From NCBI GenBank assembly GCA_937944145.1, contig CALDZK010000001.1, positions 1-64,000 of the forward strand: a stretch of DNA of 64,000 nucleotides, in the 5' to 3' direction. The position numbers and the translations under genes were made by a program. Shown here in pieces: positions 43,881-54,714 of the stretch. The number at the start of each line of letters is the position of its first letter. The first letter of the stretch is position 1. Source of the DNA: an uncultured Candidatus Altimarinota bacterium (lineage in GTDB: Bacteria > Patescibacteriota > Gracilibacteria > BD1-5 > UBA6164). The notes beneath the pieces are model-generated. The model searched no databases. It saw only the letters and a list, made by a program, of their open reading frames with translations, and was not told the DNA's origin.

Positions 43881-44552
43881 ATGAAAGTACTGATCATAGA
43901 TGATGAAAAAATACTCTCTCAGTCAATAGCAAGAAACCTAGAACAACATGGCTATCACGCAGATGTTGCGCATTCATTTCGTGAATACAAAAAAAACGAT
44001 CCTCTCAAATATAGTATATTTATCATAGATATATCCCTATGAGATGGGAACGGTCTAGATATCATACATGAAATAAGAACAGAGCTACGTCTGCAAGTAC
44101 CTATACTCATCATATCATGACATGAAAGTACGAGCCTCAAAATAAAATGACTCGATATATGAGCCGATGACTATATAACTAAACCATTCTCTCCAGATGA
44201 ACTCATGGCTCGAATACGCAGCATCATGAGAAGATAGTGACAGTCGTGAGATGCTGGAAACGTGATACGCTACAAGGACATCACTTTTGATCTCTGATCA
44301 CGTGAAATAAAGAAATGATGAAAAACCATAAACTTTACCAAAAAAGAAAAACAAATCGTCGAATTCTTCTTATTTCGTAAAAAGGAGTTAATATCAAAGA
44401 GACAACTCATACAATCCCTACGGCACACAAAAGACTTAGACTATGTCACAGATAACACTATAAATGTAACTATCTACAAGGTACGCAAAAAACTCTGAGA
44501 TGGTTTTCATCTAGAGACCCGTATCTGAGAATGATATATACTCAAAGACTAA
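43881..44552 (+). CDS. OmpR-family response regulator (second)
   Basis: A 223-residue protein. MKVLIIDDEK holds the acidic pocket, Asp50 in FIIDISLGDG is the phosphoacceptor, and YITKPFSPDEL has the conserved Lys. The C-terminal winged helix (INFTKKEKQIVEFF, RQLIQSLRHT, TINVTIYKVRKKLG) ends IGEGYILKD. No kinase lies directly next to it, but the histidine kinase and its paired regulator are 1.2 kb away in the other direction. It could be a second output of the same sensor or an orphan regulator. Confidence 0.92.
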
Positions 44553-44624
44553 AATTTTCAAATCTCTATCAAATAGATATAATTTAAAAGGAAACTATGT
44601 GTTTACCTTTTAAAAGCCCCTAAA

Positions 44625-45278
44625 ATGATATCTATAAAAGCATCTGGGTACGCAGGGATCATCGCTGCAATACTTGTAGGAATAGGAGAATTCTTTCTAC
44701 ATTATTCTCCAAATATCTTAAACATAGAAGGAAGTTTTGATTTTCTCGCTGCTGTTCCTGTCGAAAACCTCATGATCTGACACCTCTTTGTGCTGGCTGG
44801 GATCCCGTTTTATTTCCTATGATACTACCATCTCTATTTGATGCTCAAATGAGGAGGAGAAAAAATCGCAAGATTATTCTTTGCAGTATGAACTATAGCC
44901 TTTTGATGTGGTGCTATATGGATAGCAAGTAGGTGATTTATCGGGCAGATTATCCACATGAAAGACCTGATCGATCCACAAGTATTTGTAGCAATAGAAA
45001 CTCATTATTTTTTCTATTACGAAAACCTACTCACAGTACTGAGACGTTTGATATTTGTCATATCAGGACTCTGGATATATCTGATATATACAGGAAAAAC
45101 AAACTATCCTAAGTATATGATGATATTTTCCCCTATTGCTCTACTGTTACTTATGTTTACCACACTTGCTGTCCCTACTATCGGAAAATACATAGTCCCA
45201 ATAGCCCTCAATCCTGCACATTTTGTACTCTTTAGTCTCTCACTCTACCATCTCCATAAGCTCCCATCATGAAAATAA
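44625..45278 (+). CDS. Multi-pass membrane protein, 217 residues
   Basis: About six or seven membrane helices (GYAGIIAAILVGIGEFFLHY, LMIGHLFVLAGIPFYFLGYY, ...). There is a short cytoplasmic tail (LHKLPSGK) after TGA-Gly. The arrangement resembles the DUF6796-type or heme/quinone membrane proteins, but I cannot name it with confidence. It overlaps the next gene by 10 bases and follows the second response regulator, so it may be a target of that regulator. Confidence 0.65.
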
Positions 45279-45640
45279 GAACAACTCTACTTTGTCTTAT
45301 GTATGTACTATTTTTTATAGGAATACTTGGATCTCTGAATCTCGCATACTCCGAGTTCACGACATCTCATATATGTCCTGAACTCCTTTCTGTACCTGCT
45401 TGTTATGTTATATTTAGCTGTTTTGTGGTATTACTAGGACTCCATCTCTCAAAGATAAAGAACCTATACTTTTACATAGTCATATCTATACCTATCGGAA
45501 TAGCCCTATATGGTAGCGTCTTTCAAGTACTCTGACTCATAGAATGTCCAAAAACAGAGTGAGCTATACCCATGTGTTTTATATCTTTGGCTATTTTCTC
45601 GAGTATTCTCTTGTGCAAATACCTATCTGATAAGAAATAA
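45269..45640 (+). CDS. Small membrane protein with a cysteine pair, 123 residues
   Basis: Four hydrophobic segments (about 6-24, 45-62, 66-85, 102-118). Pairs of Cys lie outside the first (HICPELLSVPACYVIF) and near the third helix (IECPKTEGAIPMCF), a pattern also seen in disulfide-exchange (DsbB/VKOR-like) membrane proteins. That match is loose. It overlaps the upstream gene by 10 bases, so translation is coupled. It ends at a strong terminator. Confidence 0.6.
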
Positions 45641-45653
45641 AAAACTACGATAT

Positions 45654-45684
45654 AAAAAGAGCTTTCATACGAAAGCTCTTTTTG
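45654..45684. terminator. Bidirectional intrinsic terminator
   Basis: AAAAAGAGCTTTC-ATAC-GAAAGCTCTTTTT between convergent genes, nearly perfect 13-bp stem. Confidence 0.9.
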
Positions 45685-45705
45685 TTTATATCTAAATACC
45701 TCTAC

Positions 45706-47841
45706 TTAGTTTACTTGTACTAGGGAGTTGATTCCTAGATCGATAACCGTCTCTACCTCTCCTGAGATATAAGTAATCTCTAATTTTTGAAGAGATTCTT
45801 CTTTTCCGAGACCAAAGTAGAGTATATGTGTTCCATCAGAACAGAGTCATTCACTGGTTATAAAATACTTTGTCAGTACCTGTCCTGAACCAAGAGTCAA
45901 TTGAGCTTTTGCTCAGATAGACTCGGTAGTGTTTGGAAGTTCCACTTTCAAATAATTATTATTAATCCCATTACTCATCTGTACTACGGATTGCCCCTGG
46001 AGATTTGCTCTCACCATGTCAAGTGCCCCATCATTGTTAAAGTCTGCTACAAGTGCTGCTATTTCAAAAGCCCTGTTTACAGTGTTTGTTTCTTTTTCCT
46101 TATCCGTAAACTTTCCGTTTTCCGCTTGAAAGAGAGTTCTTCCTGGGAGATATACGAGATGGTTATACGGAAGTTGCACGTAGTTTTCTGAGATAACGAG
46201 ATCCTCTCTGGTATCGGCATTGAGATCCTCAAATAACATTCCCCAAGAAAATTCATAATCTGCTACATGTATGTCTTTTGCTGTATCCAGAAACTCAAAG
46301 TTTCCTTGATTTTCAAATACGATAATATCTGGGTTATATACTTGGTCAGCTCTGAGATCACCACGAACTATTTTATTCATAGGTCCCATGTTTCCTACAT
46401 TTGAAAATGCAAAATCTACAAGTCAATCATTGTTATAATCCCCTATTGCATTTCCCATAGGATACCCATATTGTTCACTATTTGGGTTTGGCATATTTGT
46501 AAATGTATTATCACCATTATTTCTCCAAGTACGTACCTGTCCCGTATCATGAGATACTACGAGATCGACATCAAGATCATTATCTATATCTACAAAATTC
46601 CCCTGAAAGGTGTTATGGATATAATCCATACCCGCGGACTCTGTAATATCAGTAAAAGTGTTATCACCATTATTGAGAAACAAGAGACTACTTGCTCCAT
46701 AATCTTCGAGGTTAAAACCTGTTTGAGATTCTACAAAACGATTTTTGATATATGCAGCAACATACATATCTACCCACCCATCCTTGTTTATATCACCAAG
46801 AGCAATAGAGAGAGGTGCAGATATTTCATTAAACGGAAGATTGAGTTTCTTTTCTGTAAATACTCATCCTTCGTTAAACGATATATATACATCATTTTCA
46901 CGGGCTATGAATATATCATCATATCCATTTTTATCTGCATCTATAACGGCAGCCCCAAAAGTTTCAGATCATTTTTCATGACCGATTCCATGTTCTGTAG
47001 TAACATCTACAAAACCTCCGTCTTGATATTTGTAGAGTACATCTGCTTGATTGAGACCTCATCCGAGAAATATCTCTTCAGTTCCATCGTTGTCAACATC
47101 TATAACAGCAGAAGCAAAAAACGGAAGAGATGGTTCTATCGCGTATTTGTGTTCAAACGGCAATGTGATACTCTCATAAGTTGGGAGATCAGCCACCTCT
47201 ATATCTGGATATCTATCGGTATAAGCCTGATGTACGAAAAAACTCAAGAAACTTCATACGATAAGGATAAATCCAATAGGTACAATCTCTACCCAAAAGA
47301 GCCAGTGTTTCCAAATACGGGGAGTAAGGATTCAAAGTATTCATTTTTTCTCATCAGATTCACGGTGCATCAAAAATAAAATTATTCCTCCAAAAAACAC
47401 TGTAACAGCAGTATAAAAAAGAGAACCTCCATCATCGAGTACTTCTATTCACAGTTGAGAAAAAAGATGAAAGAATATCGCTCCTCCTGTTATCATTGTC
47501 GCTCCGAGTCCACCAAGAGTAAACATCTTTGCTGTGTTTACTTTGAGAGAAAAGAGTTTTGTCTTTCTACCAATCCAAGAAATAAAAGGAAGAAGTAAAA
47601 TAATCGAGATAGCCAGCTCTCACATACCTATGATGTAGCCCATATATTTTCAAAAAAGTCCTCAGAGAGTATCACCTATAGCAGCTGACAACCATAAACC
47701 AATAGTTCCAAATATATGTTGAGTTACCTCGTGATTACTAAACTTGTATGGGAGTGAGGTGGCAAACACCTTTACGATCCAAATTACCAAAACGCATACT
47801 ACAACACAGCGTATAGCATTTTTTATTTTATGGAGATTCAT
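45706..47841 (-). CDS. FG-GAP repeat surface protein with DoxX-like membrane N-terminus (ASPIC/UnbV type)
   Basis: A 711-residue protein. The first about 215 residues hold four to five membrane helices resembling DoxX. The rest consists of FG-GAP/VCBS repeats with calcium loops: DVDNDGTEE, DADKNGYDD, DINKDGWVD, DIDNDLDVD, DYNNDGLVD, DLNADTRED and DFNNDGALD. The C-terminus resembles the ASPIC/UnbV domain (ISEGLCSDGTHILYFGLG is close to its pattern). The repeats form a beta propeller outside the cell and probably bind a surface partner. A terminator shared with the previous operon lies just after it. Confidence 0.85.
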
Positions 47842-47933
47842 AATAGATAGTTAATTATACAAATGTAAGTGTATACTACGAAAAATCAACAGTGACGCAA
47901 ATATAAGTCAGACCCGAGGCCTCACAACAAAAA

Positions 47934-47966
47934 AAACTAAGAGAAAGACTCTTAATTTTTTTGTTT
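47934..47966 (-). terminator. Terminator of tRNA-Trp
   Basis: Minus strand TAAGAG-TCTTT-CTCTTA followed by T8, a few bases after the tRNA. Confidence 0.85.
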
Positions 47967-47974
47967 TTTTATAT

Positions 47975-48049
47975 TGGCACCCCCACTTGGAATCGAACCA
48001 AGAGCGCGGGATTTGGAGTCCCGAATTTTAGCCGTTAAACTATAGGGGT
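47975..48049 (-). tRNA. tRNA-Trp (CCA)
   Basis: Acceptor ACCCCTA pairs with TGGGGGT. The anticodon stem CGGGA/TCCCG encloses CTCCAAA, giving anticodon CCA. T-arm CTTGG-TTCGATT-CCAAG; G73 and encoded CCA. With UGA assigned to Gly, this tRNA should read only UGG, and a C34 fits that restriction. Confidence 0.93.
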
Positions 48050-48053
48050 AAAG

Positions 48054-48090
48054 AAAGAAAATCTTAGTAGAAACTAAGATTTTCTTTTGT
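48054..48090. terminator. Hairpin terminator after tsf
   Basis: AAAATCTTAGT-AGAA-ACTAAGATTTT with A/T runs on both sides, between tsf and tRNA-Trp. Confidence 0.85.
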
Positions 48091-48095
48091 AGGGA

Positions 48096-48878
48096 TTATA
48101 TAGCAATTCTTTCAAAAGATACGAGTGTATCTTCCCCCCCTATAAAGTCTTTTACTTTAGTATTTGGATCGATAACAAATGCTTGTTCACTGAGAGAAAT
48201 TTCAGATTTGAATTTTCCCATTTTTCCTTCGATAATTTTGAGAAGTACATCATCAGATTTATTCCCCATCTTTTCATCATTTTTCATGATTTCGAGTTGG
48301 ATAGATTTTTCTTTGTCTACGACTTCATCAGAGATATCTGAAGGCTTGAGGTATTCTGGATTTGCAGCAGTTACGTGCATTGCAACCTGTTTTGCTTTTT
48401 CTTCATCTACTCCATCAACTACAACTACAATAGCAGCAAGCTTCCCATTTGAGTGAACATATGTCCCTGTATTACCAGAAATTATTTTATAGTCTCTTAG
48501 TTGCAGGTTTTCTCCGAGTTCGAGAGCATATTCTTTATTAATCATTTCTTGAGCTGCTTCTTTTGAGTCTACTCCATTGTCCTTGAGATATGCAATAACA
48601 GCAGAAACCATAGATTTGAAGTTATCGCTATTTGCAAGAAAATCTGTCTCACAACTAATAGATACTACATAAGTGTTATCTCCATCTTTTTCAATAGCAA
48701 TAGCTCATTCACTTGTCTCTCTATCAGCTTTTTTTGCAGCTTTTGCAAGACCTTTTTTTCTGAGTTCTTCTATAGCGAGTTCTATATCTCCATTTGCTGC
48801 CTCGAGGGCTTTTTTACATTCCATCATCCCGATTCCGGTTCTATTTCTGAGTTCTTTTACTTGTGATGCTGTGATCAT
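48096..48878 (-). CDS. tsf: Elongation factor Ts
   Basis: A 260-residue protein with the N-terminal UBA-like segment ([24 protein letters not shown]), the ETDF motif in CETDFLAN, and the core [15 protein letters not shown]. It exchanges GDP on EF-Tu. Length is normal for a short bacterial EF-Ts. The order rpsA-rpsB-small membrane gene-tsf resembles the classical rpsB-tsf operon with an inserted gene. Confidence 0.95.
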
Positions 48879-48955
48879 GATCTTATATTTTTTATATAAA
48901 TAAATTCTGTCTCTCTATCAAAAAAGAAACATCTCGGTCGTATACAAAGCCTGTA

Positions 48956-49327
48956 CTATTTTTTAACTTTTTCTGAAATTTTGTCTTCGATTGTATCAAG
49001 TATCTCTACTTGTACTTTCTCTCCTTTGTACGCTTTAAAAGCAAAGTACATAGATATACCCCAATACCCAAAATTTACTATTCCTGCAAAAAAGCTATTG
49101 AGAACAATAATTAGGATAATTGCTCCTACAGCCATAAGTGCTGCATATTTTATATGATGCATTGCCTTTTTTTTGTCTGTATTTCCAAAAAAATAAGCAA
49201 CAATCGGACCTATGAGATACGGAAAGTATGCAAGTGCATGAACTTTGTGAGCATCATAAAGAAAACCTAAGAAGTTTGAATCTTTTGACGCAGAAGCTGA
49301 TGATTTTTTGGTAGTTTTTTTAGCCAT
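48956..49327 (-). CDS. Small DUF4870-like membrane protein
   Basis: A 123-residue protein. A basic, Ala/Ser-rich N-terminus (MAKKTTKKSSASASKD) precedes an amphipathic entry (FLYDAHKVHALAYFPYLIGPIVAYFF), a DKKKAMHHIKYAALMAVGAIILII helix and a third segment. The pattern 'AxxYFPyLigpi..HxkqalxL' is that of DUF4870/Tic20-like proteins. It sits between rpsB and tsf on the same strand, which is unusual for that operon. Function unknown. Confidence 0.75.
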   Translation of the reverse strand: MAKKTTKKSSASASKDSNFLGFLYDAHKVHALAYFPYLIGPIVAYFFGNTDKKKAMHHIKYAALMAVGAIILIIVLNSFFAGIVNFGYWGISMYFAFKAYKGEKVQVEILDTIEDKISEKVKK

Positions 49328-49386
49328 ACAAAAATCTTAAAAAAGTAATACTTTCAAGTATACGAAACAATACACAAAAATTAAAT

Positions 49387-50139
49387 TTATTTTTCTGAAG
49401 TTTCTTTCTTGTCTCCTACTGGTTTATCTGCTACTTTGGGAGCTGGCTTTGCAGCTGATGGTTTCTTTGCAGGAGTCTTAAATCATGCTTTAAGGGCATT
49501 TGCAAGGTAATCAATAGACTTTACAGAGTTTGTATTTGCTGGAATAACTTCAGTAACATTATCCGTTTCACCATTTGTATTTGAAACAGCAAAACATGTA
49601 AGTCCAAGAGATTTTGCTTCTTTCACAGCTTGTGATTCAAAACTTCCATCTATAACAAAAATAACTTCTGGTACTCTCTTCATTTCTTTGAGACCGTGAA
49701 ATGCTCTATCAAGCTTCTCAAGTTCGAGAAGCTTTGATGCTTTTTCTTTCTTTGTGAGTCCTTCAAAGCCTGTTGATTCATTATCTCTAATAAGTTTGAG
49801 GTAGACATTGATTCTCTTTCTAATAGTTTTGAAATTCGTAAGAAGTCCAGGAACCCATTTTTCTGTAACATAATAATGTCCTGTGGATTCTGCAAGTTTT
49901 CTAAAACCATCTCTTGCTTGGAGTTTTGTTGCTACAAAAAGTACTTTTTTCCCACTTGCAGTGAGTTCTTGCATTTGAGAGATAACATTCTCTAGTTGCG
50001 TAGAAGTCTTTACAAGATTTATAATATGTACTCCATTAGTAGAACTGTGGATGTACTCTTTCATCTTTGGATTCCAATAGTTTGTTTTATTTCCGATGTG
50101 TAAGAGATTATCAAACATCTCTTTTAGTTGTGATTCCAT
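49387..50139 (-). CDS. rpsB: 30S ribosomal protein S2
   Basis: A 250-residue protein: FDNLLHIGNKTNYWNPKMKEYI, GVHIINLVKT, YVTEKWVPGLLTNFKTI, and the PEVIFVIDGSFESQAVKEAKSLGL region. All are S2 signatures. The C-terminus extends after a TGA-Gly by a Lys/Ala/Pro-rich tail (KTPAKKPSAAKPAPK). The chosen start is the ATG of MESQLKEMF, not the upstream in-frame one at 50175. It is in an operon after rpsA. Confidence 0.96.
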
Positions 50140-50248
50140 ATTCCGGTAATTTATTAAGGTAAGTAAATCAAGCAATTATGCTTTTAACATTATAGAAGCT
50201 GTTCCTAAAAAATATTTTTAAAGGATTCCCAACTCCTATATATGGGAA

Positions 50249-51502
50249 TTATTTTTGCTCTGCTGTGTCTTGTTTTTTATCAGCAGTTTTTTTCGCAGGA
50301 GCTTTCTTTTTAGAAACTTCTGCATCGATCTTATCTTCTTCTGAAACTCCAGCAGTTACTTTTGGTTTGTTTTCATCGAGTTTTGGTTCGATTTTCATTC
50401 CCTCCGGTACTGGTTGAAGTGCCTTGAGAGAGAGTCCGATCCTCTTTTTCTGTGGGTCAAAGTTGATAACTTTTGCACTTACTTCTTCTCCAACTTTTAT
50501 ATGATCTCTGATGTCTTTCACTACATGGTGAGAGATTTCAGAGAGATGTATCAGACCTTGGATACCTCCCTCGAGATCCATAAATGCACCAAACTGAGAA
50601 ATTCTTGAGATCGGAGCTTTGATCGTATCACCTGTTTTGACTTTCTTTGAAAGTATATCCCAAGGATTGTCTTTGAGTCTCTTGATAGAGAGTGAGATCT
50701 TTTCACTCTCTAGACCGATAACTTTCACCTTGAGTTTCATACCTACTTTTGCAAATTTGCTTGGATCATTTACATGACCCCAATCGATCTCTGATACATG
50801 AACCAGTCCTTCGAGACCTTCAAATGTAACAAAAAGACCATATGAAAGAATACCTGAAACCGTTCCTTCCACGATATCTCCTTCCTTGAGAGTATCAAGT
50901 GCTTTGGTCCTCGCTTCTTGTATTGCTGCTTTTTCAGAAAAGATAATTTTTTTCCCTCCTTCATCAACATTGATAACACGAACTTGAAATGGTTTCCCAA
51001 GAAGCCCTTCAAGGTGTTCTAGAATCTTTGCAGGATCTGCTCCCTCAACTCTTGGGTAATGAAGTGGTGTAAGCTGTGAAACTGGTATAAACCCTTTGAG
51101 ACCATCAATGTCTACAAGGAGACCTCATTTGTTGGCTTCTGATGGTTTTACCGTCATCACTTCTCCTGATTCATGATTCTTTCCAAGAGTATCCAGACTC
51201 TTGATCTGGTTTGCTCTTTTGAGTGAGAGAATGAGAAGTCCTCTCTCTACACTATCCCCAAGAACCATAACATCAATAGGTTGTCCTTCTGCAAGAGCAT
51301 CAAAATCAACACTATTTCCAAGTTCCTTGTTTACTACGAGACCTGTAAATTGATTGTTTACATTTACAAGTACGTTTTTCTTTTCTATCTTTACGATAGT
51401 CCCAGAAATAATTTCTCCATCTTTTGGATACTGTATCTCTGGAGAATCTCTAAATAGCTTCTCAAACAAAGCCATGTCTTTACTCTGTGTCGCTGTAGCC
51501 AT
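50249..51502 (-). CDS. rpsA: 30S ribosomal protein S1
   Basis: A 417-residue protein with four S1 RNA-binding domains, starting MATATQSKDMALF. The first is GEIISGTIVKIEKKNVLVNV; the third is GTVSGILSYGLFVTFEGLEGLVHVSEIDW; the fourth is ISQFGAFMDLEGGIQGLIHLSEISH. The C-terminal tail (KKKAPAKKTADKKQ) is Lys-rich. E. coli S1 has six domains, but four-domain forms are common elsewhere. It helps mRNA bind to the 30S subunit. It comes first in the rpsA-rpsB-tsf group. Confidence 0.94.
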
Positions 51503-51893
51503 AATGACATACTAAAGTTATTAAATAAAATAGTACCAAAAAAAGTTATATGCTCTTTTTGATTATTTTTTATTTCTTTTGGTAACAAAAGAAATTTAGG
51601 CGAAATCCTTACTCGATGAGCGCATTCATCTTTCCCTCACATGGGACAAACTACAATATATGAAGGAAGGCTTTAATTTTCCTTAAATTATAATTTATGA
51701 GAATTTCTCTTTAAAAATTAGGTAGTAAAAATTTGAAAAATAAATTTCTACTATGTAATCTTGAAAGTTTTTTTCAAAGGTTTTTCAAAGAAGATTGTAT
51801 GAAAAATATGAATATTTTAACGAGTCGTATACAAAATACGATGAGTGAATATTTATATTTTGAATGCAAGATTCAAAGAAAAATCAAAGAAAA
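51503..51893. other. Noncoding stretch between rpsA and tRNA-His
   Basis: 391 bases with no convincing gene. It contains the hairpin TTTCTTTTG-GTAA-CAAAAGAAA at about 51571-51592, sharing TTCTTTTGTTAC with the sequence near 63710. A plus-strand frame at 51733-51951 runs through the tRNA and is spurious. The rpsA promoter must be in the first 100-150 bases, but I could not fix it. Confidence 0.6.
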
Positions 51894-51971
51894 TGGGGTG
51901 CCCGAAGGGTCTCGAACCCTCGACCTCCAGAGTCACAACCTGGCGTTCTAACCAACTGAACTACGGGCACC
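51894..51971 (-). tRNA. tRNA-His (GTG)
   Basis: Acceptor GTGCCCG pairs with CGGGCAC, with an encoded extra G(-1) opposite C73, the hallmark of tRNA-His. The anticodon arm is CCAGG-TTGTGAC-TCTGG with GTG. T-arm GAGGG-TTCGAGA-CCCTT. The gene-encoded CCA is present. Confidence 0.95.
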
Positions 51972-52115
51972 GTAGAAGTATGTAGATGTACATAAAAATG
52001 TGCTTTTTTCAAAAAGCCTCAGAAGTATATAAAAATAGCATATCCTGTCAAACAATTTTTTGGCTTTTTTAAGAGATGTATGATAGTATTTGAGAAGCAA
52101 TATAAACACACTTTT

Positions 52116-52796
52116 ATGGGTATCGATATCATACCACAGCATGAAATAATTCTCAGACTTGGATTGACTCTGATCTTAGCCTTTGTACTGGGACTGGAGA
52201 GAGAACTCAAGAATCAACCTGCAGGACTCAGAACACATATACTCATAGGTCTTGGATCATGTCTCCTTATGATACTCTCTGTACTCGTTCCAGAAATATA
52301 TAATTCCAACATCAACGATCCAGGTCGTATTGCAGCCCAAGTAGTTTCTGGTATATGATTTCTCGGAGCAGGAGCGATCATAAAGATGTGACTCGATACG
52401 AGAGGACTTACTACAGCAGCCAATATATGGGCTACCTCTGCTATCTGACTCTGCGTCTGAGCTGGACTCTACTTTGCAGCAATCACCACTACCCTACTCA
52501 TACTGCTCAATCTCGTACTTATCACAAAGATAAAAAGTCGATTAATCACGAGAACTCGCTTCTGCACGATTAGTCTCTGGTTTCCCAAAAAATGAACCAG
52601 CGCGTCGTCTGTCTACGAGACAATAAAAACTCTTCCTCTTATCCCTATGAACAAAAGCATCAAAGAAGACGGAAAGAATATACATCTCACGATTGTTTCA
52701 AAAATCAAAAAAAGTGAAAACATATTTGAGATACAAGAACAAATAAAAGATATCACCAAAATTCAGAAGATTAGTATTTCTGAGAGTGTGAAGTAA
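52116..52796 (+). CDS. MgtC/SapB-family membrane protein
   Basis: A 226-residue protein from ATG 52116 (238 if the ATG at 52080 is used). The N-terminus runs IILRLGLTLILAFVLGLERELKNQPAGLRTHILIGLGSCLLMILS, the MgtC signature. GFLGAGAIIKM follows, then GLTTAANIWATSAIGLCVGAG. Five membrane helices precede a C-terminal ACT-like domain. MgtC proteins affect ATP synthase and Mg2+ stress. The ATG that puts about 10 residues before the first helix is chosen. It ends exactly where the convergent gene begins. Confidence 0.92.
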
Positions 52797-53147
52797 TTAT
52801 TTTCAAACACTTGCAAGAAACGCAAGAATAACTCACTTATAGTTCTCTGCGTTTTTTTTGAGATTGACTTTTGGTTCCTCGAGTTCATGAACGAGTCTAT
52901 TTCTGAGTTTATGCAGTTCCCACAGTTCTTGGAGATTTTTGATTTCCCTTGGTTCTCTTTTGAGTATTTCTCAGAAACTTCATCTGTATCACAGATCTTT
53001 CAGTATAGCATGATAGATCTTATCAGCATCTATTATCTGGGTTCTAGGGTTCTTTCCCTCGAGCTTCTCCACATAACGCATGAACTTCTTGTATGATTTT
53101 TGCGAGAGAGATCTTCACCAGAAAAGTCTTTTTAAAAATCACCACAT
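52797..53147 (-). CDS. Helical basic protein of unknown function (HEPN-like)
   Basis: A 116-residue protein: MWGFLKRLFWGRSL, then FMRYVEKLEGKNPRTQIIDADKIYHAIL, and EIKNLQELWELHKLRNRLVHELE. The RNxLVHE motif near residue 92 resembles the Rx4-6H signature of HEPN-fold proteins or DUF4145, often RNA nucleases or toxins. It starts one base after the stop of the PH-domain gene on the same strand, a tight pair. It ends directly against the convergent MgtC gene. Confidence 0.7.
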
Positions 53148-53148
53148 A

Positions 53149-54084
53149 CTATATATCAAATCAAATAATAAGTGTCGCGTCGTATTCTCAGAGATTTTGA
53201 AATTTTGGTACGAGATACTCATGTACTTCTTGACCTGGAGAACTGGAAACAACTGATGGTCTCTGTATTTCATGAAACTTTACGGTTGGAAAAATAACTT
53301 TTTTTCCTGCTTTCATCACGATAGCTTCATCAGGTTCACGAAAAGTACTATCATGCGTCGCAGCTAGGAGGACTTGTTTACGAAGAGACTCATATACTCC
53401 ATGATTTCTATCCTCTTCATGTTCAAATATATGCCTCCTATCACTATCACTTAGTACTACGACTTCTTTTATTCATTGTATACTCAGCAGAGTCTGTATT
53501 TCTTTTTGTGCTGCCCCGTCAAGCGTCTCCTGAGGTTGTCCTCAGACTATATCACGTCCAGCTGTCATACTTCAGGTTACCCCATCTATATGATCGAGAT
53601 CTTTTCTGATTTTTGGATCGAGATTATGGAGATAATTTACCAGTTTGTAGACTTTTTCGATTTTTGGAGTCCAGTAAGCTTCAAAATCCCCCACAGCAGC
53701 AGCACTACTACGAGCAAACAAACTCCCTGTATCTGTCAGGTAATGAAATACATTGTTTTTAGAAAATGCCACATCACGGATATTCTCATAATGAATAGCC
53801 ATGTGAAATTTGGAAAAGATTCCATTTCTTACTTTTTTTACGAGCTTTTCATTGGTAATAAGGAGATAAGATTTACTCCAGAGAAAGTGCTCATATATCC
53901 CTACAATTAGAGATAACACAACAATCCATAGACACTGAGAAACTATACTCCACTCTGGAAAGAGTATCCATCCCAGAAACACCACTGTAATGATGATGGG
54001 GATAATGAGTCTCAGACACTTAGAAACCAGTATCAGGATATGCTGACGGGTTTTGTAGAGAACGTTATCTGTAAAGAGTGGCAT
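53149..54084 (-). CDS. Membrane protein with bacterial PH-like domain
   Basis: A 311-residue protein. Two membrane helices (about 17-40, 47-70) lead to a PH-like segment (YLLITNEKLVKKVRNGIFSKFHMAIHYENIRDVAFS) typical of bPH_2. About 150 more residues follow with AGRDIVGGQPQETLDG, IQGIKEVVVLSDSD and SPGQEVHEYLVPKFQNLGEYDATLIIG. The ending FDI* is short after the last strand; the gene stops at TAG 53149. The next gene starts one base after it, so they are coupled. Confidence 0.7.
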
Positions 54085-54092
54085 AGTATCTT

Positions 54093-54605
54093 TTACAGAG
54101 AGATTATCGTTTCAACTAACTCATCTAGTTTATTCAAACACTTTTCATTTACTATCTTTCCATCCTGAAAATCCATAGACCAAGTATATGGTGTTGGTGC
54201 GATATTGGTACATGCGTATTCGTAGTAGAGACAGTCAAAGAGATCACGAGATGCCATATAACAGTTGGGTCATCCAGCATTTACTATCGCTCCGATTGAT
54301 TTTGCTTTGAGTCCTGTTCCACAAACGTCGAGGATATTCTTGAGAACTCCACTCATCGAGTACTGGTATACCGGCATACCAAAAACTATAGCTTCTGACT
54401 CTGCAAATGCCTTCGTTATACCTTGCATATCTGCGTTATACTCTTCCTGATTTCTTCCGTCACAGAACTGGAGTTCCTTGTTCTGTAAATCTATATAATT
54501 CACCTCAAGACCTGCACTTACACATCTTGCTTCAAATTCTTTACATACTATATCAGTATGTGAACCTTCTCTGAGAGAAGGTTGGAGGACAGTTATTTTT
54601 TTCAT
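54093..54605 (-). CDS. NAD(P)H-dependent FMN reductase-like flavoprotein
   Basis: A 170-residue flavodoxin-like protein: KITVLQPSLREGSHT at the phosphate-binding loop, INYIDLQNKELQFCDG, FGMPVYQYSMSGVLKNILDVCG and GAIVNAGGPNCYMASRD. These are the FMN-reductase (PF03358) signatures. It may reduce flavin or quinones. It ends eight bases upstream of the PH-domain gene, in the same direction. ATG 54605 (MKKITVLQ) is favoured over the in-frame ATG at 54629. Confidence 0.85.
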
Positions 54606-54666
54606 TTCTATAAAGGTTAAGATATACACATCTTACTATAGTTATTATTAAGAAAAAGAAAAATTT

Positions 54667-54714
54667 TTGACAGAAATACAATTTCGTAATATAATACGTA
54701 AAATACTACGTAAT
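54667..54714 (+). promoter_or_regulatory. Promoter and operator of the toxin-antitoxin operon
   Basis: Perfect -35 TTGACA (54667-54672), 17 bases, perfect -10 TATAAT (54690-54695). Right after it TACGTA occurs twice, in ATACGTA-AAATAC-TACGTAAT, partly palindromic as expected for antitoxin binding. Confidence 0.75.

Noticed and set aside
46471-47379. Long plus-strand frame (302 codons) across the FG-GAP gene
   Set aside because: It is antisense to a gene whose repeats and calcium loops are clear; its translation is low-complexity and matches nothing.
51733-51951. Plus-strand frame before tRNA-His
   Set aside because: It runs through the tRNA gene and has no motif.
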